Of a stretch of DNA of 13,277 nt, positions 7,595-13,277 are shown in pieces. The translations under genes were made by a program, and so were the position numbers. Origin of the DNA: JAJNPS01 sp031430315 (GTDB taxonomy: Bacteria; Pseudomonadota; Alphaproteobacteria; Rhodobacterales; Rhodobacteraceae). Within the stretch, counting starts at the first letter, position 1; each line of letters begins with the position of its first letter. The stretch spans positions 1-13,277 of the forward strand of contig JANPBI010000018.1 of assembly GCA_031430315.1 (NCBI GenBank), given 5' to 3'. The notes beneath the pieces are model-generated. The model made no database searches. It was not told the origin of the DNA and saw only the letters and a list, made by a program, of their open reading frames with translations.

Positions 7595-8203
7595 TCAACG
7601 ATGCGACCAATCCTCTGGATTGTCGGAATTGCCGGGCGACAGGCCCAGAACATCACCCTCAGTCGAACACCCAAGCCCCAGAACCGTGCGGTTTGCATAG
7701 GAAAAATACGCGCAAACCTGATTGATTTCCAGCATCTCGCCATCAGACCAGCCCGCCATGCGCAACGCTGCGGCATCAGCTTCGATCAGATCCCAAGGGC
7801 TGCGGGTCAAGGTTTGGGCATAGCGCATTGCCTGCTTTTCGCGCGGGGAAAGCGGGGCCGAGACGATGTCGCTCGCTTCCATCGCGGCGCGCAGGGCTGC
7901 CGCGCGAGGTGGATCGTTCAGCAACCGCTGCAGGCCTTCAAAGTGATGCTCCACGCAGTAGGCGCAGCGGTTCAGGATCGACACCCAGACGCCGAGGGTT
8001 TCCAGAAACCATTTCGGCACGGTGTTGGCCGAATGATGCAGGGTATACTTGTAAACCGCCATATGCGCCTCCATCGTGTGGGGGCGCAGGGAATGCATCA
8101 TCATGATGTTATCGACATTGTCCCCAGGGCCTTTCACCCGGTCATAAAGCTGCCGGAGTTTTCCGGTGGATTGGTCGTAGGGGATTGTTTCGATCCATGG
8201 CAT
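7595..8203 (-). CDS. AhpD-like peroxidase-related enzyme (carboxymuconolactone decarboxylase superfamily)
   Basis: A 202-residue cytoplasmic protein. The AhpD redox signature is complete: E68, C80 and C83 in CAYC, and H87, with the same 12-residue spacing from Glu to the first Cys and CxxCxxxH spacing seen in alkylhydroperoxidase AhpD. The C-terminal GDVLGLSPGNSDNPEDW is typical of the 'uncharacterized peroxidase-related enzyme' branch. AhpD proteins reduce peroxides or pass electrons to a peroxiredoxin through the Cys pair; the role of this branch is inferred. The frame is open to 8317, but the ATG at 8203 has AAAGGA 7 nt upstream and gives the family N-terminus MPWIETIPYD. The gene stands alone between two IS6 elements and on the opposite strand from their transposases, so it may be mobile cargo or a resident gene trapped by insertions. 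Confidence 0.87.
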   Translation of the reverse strand: MPWIETIPYDQSTGKLRQLYDRVKGPGDNVDNIMMMHSLRPHTMEAHMAVYKYTLHHSANTVPKWFLETLGVWVSILNRCAYCVEHHFEGLQRLLNDPPRAAALRAAMEASDIVSAPLSPREKQAMRYAQTLTRSPWDLIEADAAALRMAGWSDGEMLEINQVCAYFSYANRTVLGLGCSTEGDVLGLSPGNSDNPEDWSHR

Positions 8204-8291
8204 TGGGCGGTCCTTTGAAACTTCGCCAGGCCAGATTGAGCGCGCCGTCAGGAGGCGGTCAATAGCCGCTCTGCGCCCATTGCGGTGATCC

Positions 8292-9086
8292 ATGCCAGTC
8301 GTTCCTTTTCGCGGCACGACTTGCGAAGCCTTCTTTCCTCATGGTGTTGTCAGAGGAAGTTCGCTTGCGGTTGGGCAGGGCGTTTCTCTAGCCTTCGGGC
8401 ATGACCAAACGCCCCCGTTTCGCTACTTCAAGACCAGCCTCGCGATCATCCGCCTGGCGGTGATGCTCTATATCCGGTTCCCGTTGACGTTGCGCAATGT
8501 TGAGGATTTGCTGCACGAGCGGGGCATCGAGATCAGCCACGAGACTGTGTGGTACTGGTGGAACCGGTTCGGCCCGTTGTTCGCTGCCGAGATCAGGGGC
8601 AACTGGGTGGAAGCGATGCGCGCCTATCGCCCCTGGCGCTGGCACCTGGACCAGGTCTACGTGAAGATCAACGGCGTGACGCGCTACCTCTGGCGTGCCG
8701 TCGACCATGAGGGTGAGGTGCTGGAAAGCGTCGTCACCAAGACACGCGATCGCAAGGCAGCGCCGAAGTTCTTGAAGAAATCGATGAAGCGGCACGACCG
8801 GCCCGAGACCATCGTGACGGATCGCCTGCGCTCCTATTGTGCCCACTTGAAGGACCTCGGCCGTGGCGACGACCGCGAGAAGGGACGGTGGCTCAAAAAC
8901 CGGGCCGAGAACTCGCACCTGCCATTCCGACGACGCGAGCGGGCCATGCTACGGTTCCGGCGCATGCGAACGCTGCAAAAGTTCGCCTCGGTTCATGCCT
9001 CGGTCCACAACCACTTTCCGACGGAGCGACACCTCCAGAACCGCAACACCTACAAGCAGACCCGCGCCGCCGCTCTCGTTGCCTGA
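8292..9086 (+). CDS. IS6-family transposase, start uncertain
   Basis: A DDE transposase of the IS6 family, which moves DNA by replicative cointegrate formation. Homology begins at TPPFRYFKTSLAIIRLAV (about 8409) and runs to the end. Catalytic residues are D (8649-8651, WHLDQVYVKING), D (8820-8822, IVTDRLRSY) and E (8907-8909, NRAENSHLPFRRRERAM). The usual TDG is TDR here, and the C-terminus is shorter than in the left copy. The only in-frame start before the homology is the ATG at 8292, outside the element. The ATG at 8401, where the family would begin with MTK, is one base out of frame. Internal GTG 8460 and ATG 8463 would delete the N-terminal 15-20 residues. The gene is therefore either inactive, expressed from an outside start, or dependent on frameshifting. 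Confidence 0.85.
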   Translation: MPVVPFRGTTCEAFFPHGVVRGSSLAVGQGVSLAFGHDQTPPFRYFKTSLAIIRLAVMLYIRFPLTLRNVEDLLHERGIEISHETVWYWWNRFGPLFAAEIRGNWVEAMRAYRPWRWHLDQVYVKINGVTRYLWRAVDHEGEVLESVVTKTRDRKAAPKFLKKSMKRHDRPETIVTDRLRSYCAHLKDLGRGDDREKGRWLKNRAENSHLPFRRRERAMLRFRRMRTLQKFASVHASVHNHFPTERHLQNRNTYKQTRAAALVA

Positions 9087-9140
9087 TACCCAACCGGGGT
9101 AGGGAGAACGGAGACGGGCTCGCATTCGTCTGGCAGCACC
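8343..9140 (+). mobile_element. full-length IS6-family insertion sequence, 798 bp
   Basis: The ends are imperfect inverted repeats: left GGTGTTGTCAGAGGAA, right (reverse complement) GGTGCTGCCAGACGAA, which match at 13 of 16 bases. The 5' GG and the 0.8-kb length fit the IS6 family. One transposase frame fills the element. The flanking 8-mers, TTCCTCAT on the left and GAATAGCA on the right, are not duplicates, so this copy did not arrive by a simple insertion still flanked by its target duplication; later rearrangement or deletion beside it is likely. It lies in the same orientation as the remnant at 6982-7508 and 834 bp from it. Confidence 0.85.
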
Positions 9141-9205
9141 GAATAGCAAGCCTAATTTCAAAAGCTCTGAACACCCGCGTCCGTCGTCGCCCGATACCGC
9201 CGTTG

Positions 9206-10045
9206 TCAGGCCCGCATCGTTGTCCGGATGGTCTCCGGTTGCAGCAGTATCCGCACAAGGCCGACTTGGCCCGCGACCCCGGCCTTGGCAAAGATGCTGC
9301 GCAGATGCGTCCGGACTGTCGAATCCGCGATGCCAAGGGTCTGACCTGCCTCGGCCAAGGGAGAGCCCTGACGTATCATGCCGCAGATGCGCAACTCCGC
9401 TGCGGTCAGGCCAAGGGGGTTGCTTTCCGACAGCGGATCGCCGACCGGCCTGCCGTGCGACAGGCGCTCTTGGATCGCGGGAGCGGCGTGCAGGATGCGG
9501 GCGATCCGGCCTTGCGGCCTGCGCCCCCAGGCGTCCGCCATCGCGACGGCCAAAGTTTCAACACCGCTGCGGCGGAGCCGATCCAGCGGCACCGTCAGGT
9601 AGAATTCCAGCACATCCGTCTTTTCGCCCACTGACGACAGTGGGATCAACATCGCATCACGAAACCCCCGCGCCTCCATCCAGCCCAGGGCGCGCGGGTC
9701 CAACCCGGAAGCGGCATCGCGGTCAAGTTCCTGCATCGCCCAAAGTGTGCCGGGCTTGGCGCGGGCAAGCGTTTGCCCCGCCAGCGCGGTGCCATGCGCC
9801 CTGTTCAAAGGTCGCGCACCTTGCCCGGCGTGGCGGTCAAACGTCGCAATCGAGCGTTGCGCCGTTGTGACGGAATTGACCCGATGCAGATGTACCACCC
9901 CGGCCTGTGCCAGATCGGAAAAATCCGACAGCGTGTCGCGCAGCGATCCGTCGCCGTGAAGGCATTCGGTCCAGCGGGTCATGAAGTTCAGACATGCGGA
10001 AAACATGAAGCCGGGAAGGGAAGCGTCGGGCCTGTCAAAGGGCAT
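9206..10045 (-). CDS. LuxR-type HTH transcriptional regulator
   Basis: A 279-residue protein with a C-terminal LuxR/GerE helix-turn-helix at about 210-268: NPLGLTAAELRICGMIRQGS, then TLGIADSTVRTHLRSIFAKA with the recognition helix around STVRTHLRSIF. The first 200 residues resemble no domain I can name; they could be a GAF/PAS-like sensor, and no receiver domain or acyl-homoserine-lactone-binding signature is evident. The start is uncertain: the ATG at 10045 gives the longest form, with in-frame ATGs at 10006 and 9982, and none has a good ribosome-binding site. It is divergent from the Tad pilus operon across 472 bp, so it is a plausible regulator of that operon or of itself. Downstream it ends 65 bp from the IS6 right end, with no clear terminator. 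Confidence 0.85.
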   Translation of the reverse strand: MPFDRPDASLPGFMFSACLNFMTRWTECLHGDGSLRDTLSDFSDLAQAGVVHLHRVNSVTTAQRSIATFDRHAGQGARPLNRAHGTALAGQTLARAKPGTLWAMQELDRDAASGLDPRALGWMEARGFRDAMLIPLSSVGEKTDVLEFYLTVPLDRLRRSGVETLAVAMADAWGRRPQGRIARILHAAPAIQERLSHGRPVGDPLSESNPLGLTAAELRICGMIRQGSPLAEAGQTLGIADSTVRTHLRSIFAKAGVAGQVGLVRILLQPETIRTTMRA

Positions 10046-10213
10046 TTCGGTTCAACCATTTATCACGATGCGGCTTTCGGCAAAATTCCGCCGTCAACCT
10101 TCCGCACAACTTGCAATGCCTAAAACATGCGCTCGTCGACATATTGCGTCAATTTTGCCTTCACATTTGTTTAAAAAGTAGACGAACTGGGCAGCCCTGT
10201 CCCGGTTTTGGGT

Positions 10214-10230
10214 GAATTTTGACACAATTC
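10214..10230. promoter_or_regulatory. 17-bp palindrome, candidate operator
   Basis: GAATTTTGACACAATTC is a near-perfect palindrome: only one symmetric pair besides the central base fails to match. The half-site GAATTNTG recurs in the same intergenic region at 10081-10088 (minus strand) and 10338-10345 (plus strand). LuxR-type regulators commonly bind such dyads as dimers, and a LuxR-type gene starts 169 bp away. The match to any known operator is not established. Confidence 0.45.
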
Positions 10231-10238
10231 TGGTCATA

Positions 10239-10280
10239 GGTCCGGATGCACAGCCCCGAATCAGGGGGCGAAACCGGACC
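10239..10280. repeat. nested inverted repeat (two-part hairpin)
   Basis: An outer perfect 7-bp stem, GGTCCGG (10239-10245) with CCGGACC (10274-10280), encloses an inner 5-bp stem, GCCCC (10253-10257) with GGGGC (10265-10269), with a 7-nt loop. No T-run follows on either strand, so it does not look like an intrinsic terminator. It could be an RNA leader structure of a long flp transcript, a small RNA element or a protein-binding cruciform. Confidence 0.4.
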
Positions 10281-10406
10281 GGCGCGTGGGCATCTGCTTC
10301 GCTTTAGACCGTCGGCGCACCCCAAATCTTCCACCTTGAATTGTGCGCGACGACGCCTGCGCAATCCCGGATCAGCTTTCCTCCCCGTTCCGGAGGATGG
10401 CGGGAC

Positions 10407-10424
10407 GGTAACGGATTGGTAACG
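10407..10424 (+). promoter_or_regulatory. tandem GGTAACG repeat upstream of flp
   Basis: GGTAACG occurs at 10407-10413 and again at 10418-10424, an 11-bp period or about one helical turn, and ATTAAG follows. The arrangement GTAA-N7-GTAA resembles a degenerate CtrA box (TTAA-N7-TTAA), and in Caulobacter the Flp-type pilin gene pilA is activated by CtrA. The deviation at the first base of each half makes this a weak assignment. The repeat starts 111 bp before the flp ATG. Confidence 0.35.
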
Positions 10425-10438
10425 ATTAAGGCATTCGG

Positions 10439-10474
10439 GGCGTCCTGCTCATCCCCCCGGATGCCTCCGACGCC
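10439..10474 (+). promoter_or_regulatory. potential stem-loop in flp leader
   Basis: An outer stem, GGCGTC (10439-10444) with GACGCC (10469-10474), encloses an inner stem, CATCC (10450-10454) with GGATG (10459-10463), around a CCCC loop. It ends 43 nt before the flp ATG. If the flp transcript starts upstream, this would sit in its 5' leader and could affect stability or translation. No known riboswitch class is recognised. Confidence 0.3.
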
Positions 10475-10517
10475 TCTGTCCGAGGGTCATCGAAACCTCT
10501 GTAGTTGGAACACGGAT

Positions 10518-10706
10518 ATGAAAAACCTGATCACGACTTTCCTTCGCGACGAAGATGGCGCTGCCCTCGTCGAATACGGCCTGGCTCTGCTTGTCGTCAT
10601 CCTTGTCGGCACGGGTGCCTTGATCACCATGGCCGGCGATACTGCCCTCCTGTTCGGCGGCGGTGCCACAGCAACCACCGACGCTGTTACCGAAGCAGGC
10701 CTCTGA
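10518..10706 (+). CDS. flp: Flp-family type IVb pilin
   Basis: A 62-residue major pilin precursor of the Tad pilus. The 14-residue leader MKNLITTFLRDEDG is followed by AALVEYGLALLVVILVGTGA, which fits the class IVb prepilin cleavage pattern G/XXXXEY exactly (G14, E19, Y20). The mature product is about 48 residues with a single hydrophobic helix that packs in the filament core. The frame is open upstream to 10341, but that extension has no pilin character and a pilin leader must begin at the ATG at 10518. The Shine-Dalgarno is weak (GGAA about 9 nt upstream). It is the first gene of a pilus cluster and is followed by an 81-bp gap containing a strong hairpin, then cpaB. Tad pili serve surface adhesion and biofilm formation. 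Confidence 0.93.
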   Translation: MKNLITTFLRDEDGAALVEYGLALLVVILVGTGALITMAGDTALLFGGGATATTDAVTEAGL

Positions 10707-10721
10707 TCCCACGCCCTTGCT

Positions 10722-10749
10722 GACCGCCCTGCCACCCTGCAGGGCGGTC
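10722..10749 (+). terminator. strong intergenic hairpin after flp (attenuator or mRNA-stabilising)
   Basis: A perfect 11-bp stem, GACCGCCCTGC with GCAGGGCGGTC, around a 6-nt loop (CACCCT), begins 16 nt after the flp stop. No T-run follows, so it is not a classical intrinsic terminator. In this position it more likely slows RNA polymerase or protects the 3' end of flp mRNA, giving much more pilin than downstream assembly proteins. Confidence 0.6.
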
Positions 10750-10787
10750 GCACCCCGTCCTTCCCACCGTCATTCCGGAGCCTGATC

Positions 10788-11627
10788 ATGCGCGCATCCT
10801 CCATCGTCCTGGCACTCATCGGCCTTGCCGTCGCCGGTGGCTCCGCGCAACTGGCGCGCGAGTTGATGACCGCCCCGCAGGCCGATGCGGCCAATGGTAC
10901 GTCGACCGTCACCGTGATGACTGCAGCGACCGAGATCAAGCGCGGCGACCTGATCCAGCCCTACATGCTGAAGGCCCAGGCCTGGCCCGCCGAGGCGGTG
11001 CCCGCCGGGTCCTTCAACGACGCCGCCAAATTGCTGCCTGCAGAAGAGGGGGGCGAGCCGCGCCGTGCACTGCGTTCGCTTGTGGCGGGTGAGTTGCTGT
11101 TGGAAAGCAAGATTTCCGGCTTTGGTGAAAAGGTGACCATCGCCCAGTCGCTGTCGCCCAATGCCCGCGCCATGGCGATCAAGGTTGATGCCGTGTCGGC
11201 GGTGGGCGGCTTTGTCACGCCCGGCGACTATGTCGATGTCCTGTTGACGCGCGGCGACGCCGAAAGCCTGATGACGGACACCATCCTGCGCAACATCCGC
11301 GTGGTGGCCGTCGACCAGTCCGATGATGAACTTAGCGAAAAGCCCGATGTCGCAGCCACTGTCACGGTCGAGGTGACCGCCGAACAGGGTCAGGTCATCG
11401 CCTTGGCACAGAGGGCAGGGACCCTCAGCCTGGCGCTGCGGACGCCCGACAGCAAGGATGCGCTGCCGATCGAGCGGTTGCGGATCGCCGATCTGGTCCC
11501 GGAACCCGACGCCGTGGTCGAGGTGACCGAGGTTGCCGCACCCGTCGTCGTGGTCGAACCGCCGCCGCGCCGTACCGTTATCGTGCGCCGGGGCACCGAA
11601 ACCCAGGAAGTCACGCTGAAGAACTGA
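10788..11627 (+). CDS. cpaB: Flp pilus assembly protein CpaB/RcpC
   Basis: A 279-residue periplasmic protein anchored by an N-terminal hydrophobic segment (MRASSIVLALIGLAVAGGSA). A SAF-type domain at about 42-110 includes TEIKRGDLIQPYM and VPAGSF. The CpaB/RcpC core follows at about 125-235 with IKVDAVSAVGGFVTPGDYVD, then LLTRG and TDTILRNIRVVAVD. A Val/Pro-rich linker leads to the usual C-terminal VIVRRGTETQEVTL. Family members help assemble or gate the Tad secretin pore in the outer membrane. GGAG about 8 nt before the ATG supports this start. Its normal partner, the secretin CpaC/RcpA, is not next to it here; a TadG-like gene follows 58 bp later. Confidence 0.92.
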   Translation: MRASSIVLALIGLAVAGGSAQLARELMTAPQADAANGTSTVTVMTAATEIKRGDLIQPYMLKAQAWPAEAVPAGSFNDAAKLLPAEEGGEPRRALRSLVAGELLLESKISGFGEKVTIAQSLSPNARAMAIKVDAVSAVGGFVTPGDYVDVLLTRGDAESLMTDTILRNIRVVAVDQSDDELSEKPDVAATVTVEVTAEQGQVIALAQRAGTLSLALRTPDSKDALPIERLRIADLVPEPDAVVEVTEVAAPVVVVEPPPRRTVIVRRGTETQEVTLKN

Positions 11628-11685
11628 CGACAAGCGCCGCATGCGCCCTTTTCCACCTTTCATCCTGAACCCATAGGCAGCCCAA

Positions 11686-13173
11686 GTGTCCCCCCGCGTC
11701 ACCTCCATTGCCCGCAAGATCGCGCAGCCTCTTGGCACCTTTGCCAGGGCCGAAGATGGCACGGTGCTGGTCCTGTGGGCGTTGTTCCTGGCTGTCGCGT
11801 TGGGCTTTCTGGCGCTGTCCTTTGACCTTGGTCGCGTCGCCAGCACGCAAAGCGAGCTCCAGTCCTATGCCGATCAGGTGGCGCTTGCCGCGGCCGGCGA
11901 ACTTGACGGACGCCCCGATGCCATCACACGCGCCACCGCGGCGGCGGCGGGCCTGGTCCGCGACAGCCAGACCTACGCCCAAGGTGTCAACAGGCTTGCC
12001 GGGGCGGGCAATTATACCCTGACTTTTCTCAGCACCCTGCCGACGAATGACCGCGCGGCGGCGACGGCTGTGACGACGAACCCGGCTCTTGCCCGCTATG
12101 TCCGCATCCAGGCCCTCGATCGCAGCGTGGTGACCGGCCTTGCCGGTGCCAATGCCGCCCTGACAGGCAATGCCGGGACGAATGCGCAGGTCAACGTCGC
12201 GGCAGTTGCGACAGCGGGCATGACCTCATGGGCCTGTGACGTGACGCCATTGATGTTCTGCGTGCCCAACGCCAGCTGGAGGGCAACCGACAATATTGGC
12301 GACCAGATCCTGCTGCGCTCGGGCGGCGGCGGGAGCGCAGCCTGGGGCGCGGGCAACTTTGGGTTTCTGGATGTCACCAGCCTGCCAGTTGATTCCAGCG
12401 GCCCCTGCAACGGGTTGCCGGGAGCAAACCTCTATCGTTGTCTCGTCGGCGCTGAACGCGGGATTACGTCCTGTATTCGCACCGATGCCGGCGTCGACAC
12501 GCTTACCGGTCAGCGCGTCGGGCTGGCCGAGGCGTTCAACACCAGGTTCGATCACTTTCGTGGCGCCATGTCGGGCGAGCGGACGAACCTCAACTATCGA
12601 CCAGCCCCGAATACCATCCAGGGCACCAAGCCGCGCGGCGCGGGTGCAACCTGCCGTGGCAATAATACCGATACCTCTGCGGCCATGCCGTTGCCGCGCG
12701 ATGGCTGCCTTATTGCGGGAACCTGCGGGCGCTTTGGCAACGGCAGCTGGAACCGCACCGCCTATGTGGCTGCCAATCATAGCGGCAGCTATCCGCTGGG
12801 CACGAATGCCTCGAGCACGCGCTACCAGATGTATCTGGCTGAGATCGCTGCCGCGCGCGCACGCTCGGCCCCCAACAACGTTCCCCTGCCCGGATTTGAC
12901 GAAACCGGCGCACCGCAATGCCACGCTTCCGTCAGCCCGGATCCTGATCGCCGGACGGTGATCGCCGCCGCAATCGATTGTTCGGCCAACGTCATCAACG
13001 GATCGACGCGCAACATCGTGCCGCTGGAATATGTCAAACTTTTCATGACCGAACCCGTCCAGTCCGCCGCAAGTAACGTCGACATCATGGTCGAGGTTGT
13101 CAATACCGCGGGCGGCGTCGGATCAGGCGCGGTGACAGGCGTCTACAACGACTTTATCCAGCTGTACCGGTGA
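11686..13173 (+). CDS. TadG-like pilus assembly protein
   Basis: A 495-residue membrane-anchored periplasmic protein. Residues about 22-75 form a TadE/TadG-type N-terminal (Tad) domain: AEDGTVLVLWALFLAVALGF, one membrane helix, then LGRVASTQSELQSYADQVAL. Unlike true pseudopilins, the position five after the glycine is Leu (L30), not Glu, so prepilin-peptidase processing is unlikely and the helix probably stays as an anchor. The large remainder is Gly/Ala/Asn-rich with ten cysteines, all beyond the helix, which suggests disulfides; I see no clear von Willebrand MIDAS motif. The start is GTG with GGCAG a few bases upstream; an ATG at 11641 in the same frame meets a stop after 11 codons and is excluded. 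It follows cpaB by 58 bp and ends 5 nt before the next pilus gene. Confidence 0.85.
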   Translation: MSPRVTSIARKIAQPLGTFARAEDGTVLVLWALFLAVALGFLALSFDLGRVASTQSELQSYADQVALAAAGELDGRPDAITRATAAAAGLVRDSQTYAQGVNRLAGAGNYTLTFLSTLPTNDRAAATAVTTNPALARYVRIQALDRSVVTGLAGANAALTGNAGTNAQVNVAAVATAGMTSWACDVTPLMFCVPNASWRATDNIGDQILLRSGGGGSAAWGAGNFGFLDVTSLPVDSSGPCNGLPGANLYRCLVGAERGITSCIRTDAGVDTLTGQRVGLAEAFNTRFDHFRGAMSGERTNLNYRPAPNTIQGTKPRGAGATCRGNNTDTSAAMPLPRDGCLIAGTCGRFGNGSWNRTAYVAANHSGSYPLGTNASSTRYQMYLAEIAAARARSAPNNVPLPGFDETGAPQCHASVSPDPDRRTVIAAAIDCSANVINGSTRNIVPLEYVKLFMTEPVQSAASNVDIMVEVVNTAGGVGSGAVTGVYNDFIQLYR

Positions 13174-13178
13174 CGCGC

Positions 13179-13277
13179 ATGGCACATCTCCAGCGCAAAG
13201 CCGTCGGACACGCAATCCGCCGCAGGTGCCGCCAGTTCTGGCGGCGCGAAGACGGGGCGGCCCTTGTCGAATTTGCC
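13179..13277 (+). CDS. TadE/TadF-like pseudopilin (5' part, runs off right edge)
   Basis: Only 33 residues are in the window: a basic N-terminal leader and then RREDGAALVEFA. This fits the prepilin-peptidase motif G/XXXXE(F/Y) seen in TadE and TadF minor pseudopilins, and it is almost identical in its core to the Flp motif EDGAALVEY. The leader of about 26 residues is longer than in Flp, as expected for TadE/F. The ATG lies 5 nt after the TadG-like stop, so the genes are in one operon. Which of TadE or TadF it is cannot be told from this fragment. Confidence 0.8.
   Translation, partial: MAHLQRKAVGHAIRRRCRQFWRREDGAALVEFA

Larger units (their letters stand above)
10046..10517. promoter_or_regulatory. 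gene-free divergent regulatory region between luxR-type gene and flp
   Basis: This 472-bp stretch has no convincing gene on either strand. The part next to the LuxR gene (to about 10230) is AT-rich for this genome; the part next to flp is GC-rich and potentially structured. It holds a 17-bp palindrome (10214-10230) with further copies of its half-site, a nested inverted repeat (10239-10280), a tandem GGTAACG repeat (10407-10424) and a second nested hairpin (10439-10474). I find no convincing -35/-10 pair: a TTGACA at 10219-10224 lies inside the palindrome but has no good -10 at normal spacing. Confidence 0.55.

Noticed and set aside
7574..7597. Small dyad CGCAGA/TCTGCG after the peroxidase gene as a terminator
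   Set aside because: Stem only 5-6 bp and no T-run on the minus strand.
8335..9148. 8-bp target duplication around the intact IS6 element
   Set aside because: Flanking 8-mers TTCCTCAT and GAATAGCA do not match; cross-pairing with the other copy's flanks also fails.
10219..10247. TTGACA as a sigma-70 -35 box
   Set aside because: No acceptable -10 at 16-18 bp; the bases are explained by the palindrome.
10341..10517. N-terminal extension of Flp to an upstream ATG
   Set aside because: A class IVb prepilin leader must be short and basic; the ATG at 10518 gives an exact one.
10770..11846. 358-residue minus-strand frame opposite cpaB
   Set aside because: Shadow of cpaB; no family resemblance and no start context.
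12226..12924. Minus-strand frame opposite the TadG-like gene
   Set aside because: Shadow; Ala/Gly/Arg-rich without domains.
1..13277. CRISPR array, tRNA or rRNA genes
   Set aside because: No regularly spaced repeats and no recognisable tRNA or rRNA segments seen on either strand by reading.

Overview
The window looks like a chromosomal segment of a GC-rich alphaproteobacterium, most likely Rhodobacterales (Paracoccus/Rhodobacter-like). This rests on base composition and on the gene families present: OpgC, a TTC38-type TPR protein, a YHS-domain secreted protein, an alphaproteobacterial-type IS6 element and a Tad/Flp pilus locus. The assignment is inference; no rRNA or other marker is present.

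Layout. (1) Positions 1-2229, minus strand: a TTC38-like TPR protein followed after 1 nt by an OpgC-type membrane acyltransferase that runs off the left edge. (2) 2379-5783, minus strand: a tightly packed group of a secreted YHS-domain protein, a class III CoA-transferase and a ThDP-dependent acetolactate-synthase-family enzyme. The last two overlap by ATGA, and a possible terminator closes the group. (3) 5882-6721, minus strand: a secreted SGNH/GDSL hydrolase. (4) 6982-9140: two related IS6-family elements in direct orientation around a minus-strand AhpD-like peroxidase-related gene. The left copy has lost about 292 internal bases including the catalytic region. The right copy is full length (798 bp with matching inverted ends) but lacks an obvious in-frame start inside the element. 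(5) 9206-10045, minus strand: a LuxR-type regulator. (6) 10046-10517: a 472-bp gene-free region with a palindrome, repeated half-sites and several potential hairpins. (7) 10518 to the right edge, plus strand: the start of a Tad pilus operon with Flp pilin, CpaB/RcpC, a TadG-like protein and a truncated TadE/F-like pseudopilin.

The genes form separate modules. The CoA-transferase and ThDP enzyme probably act on one acyl-CoA substrate. TTC38/OpgC is a translationally coupled pair. The pilus operon is read divergently from the LuxR gene, across a regulatory region that may serve both. The least explained parts are the luxR-flp intergenic region, the CoA-transferase/ThDP pair and the IS6-flanked peroxidase gene. 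No clearly unprecedented multi-gene system is visible.
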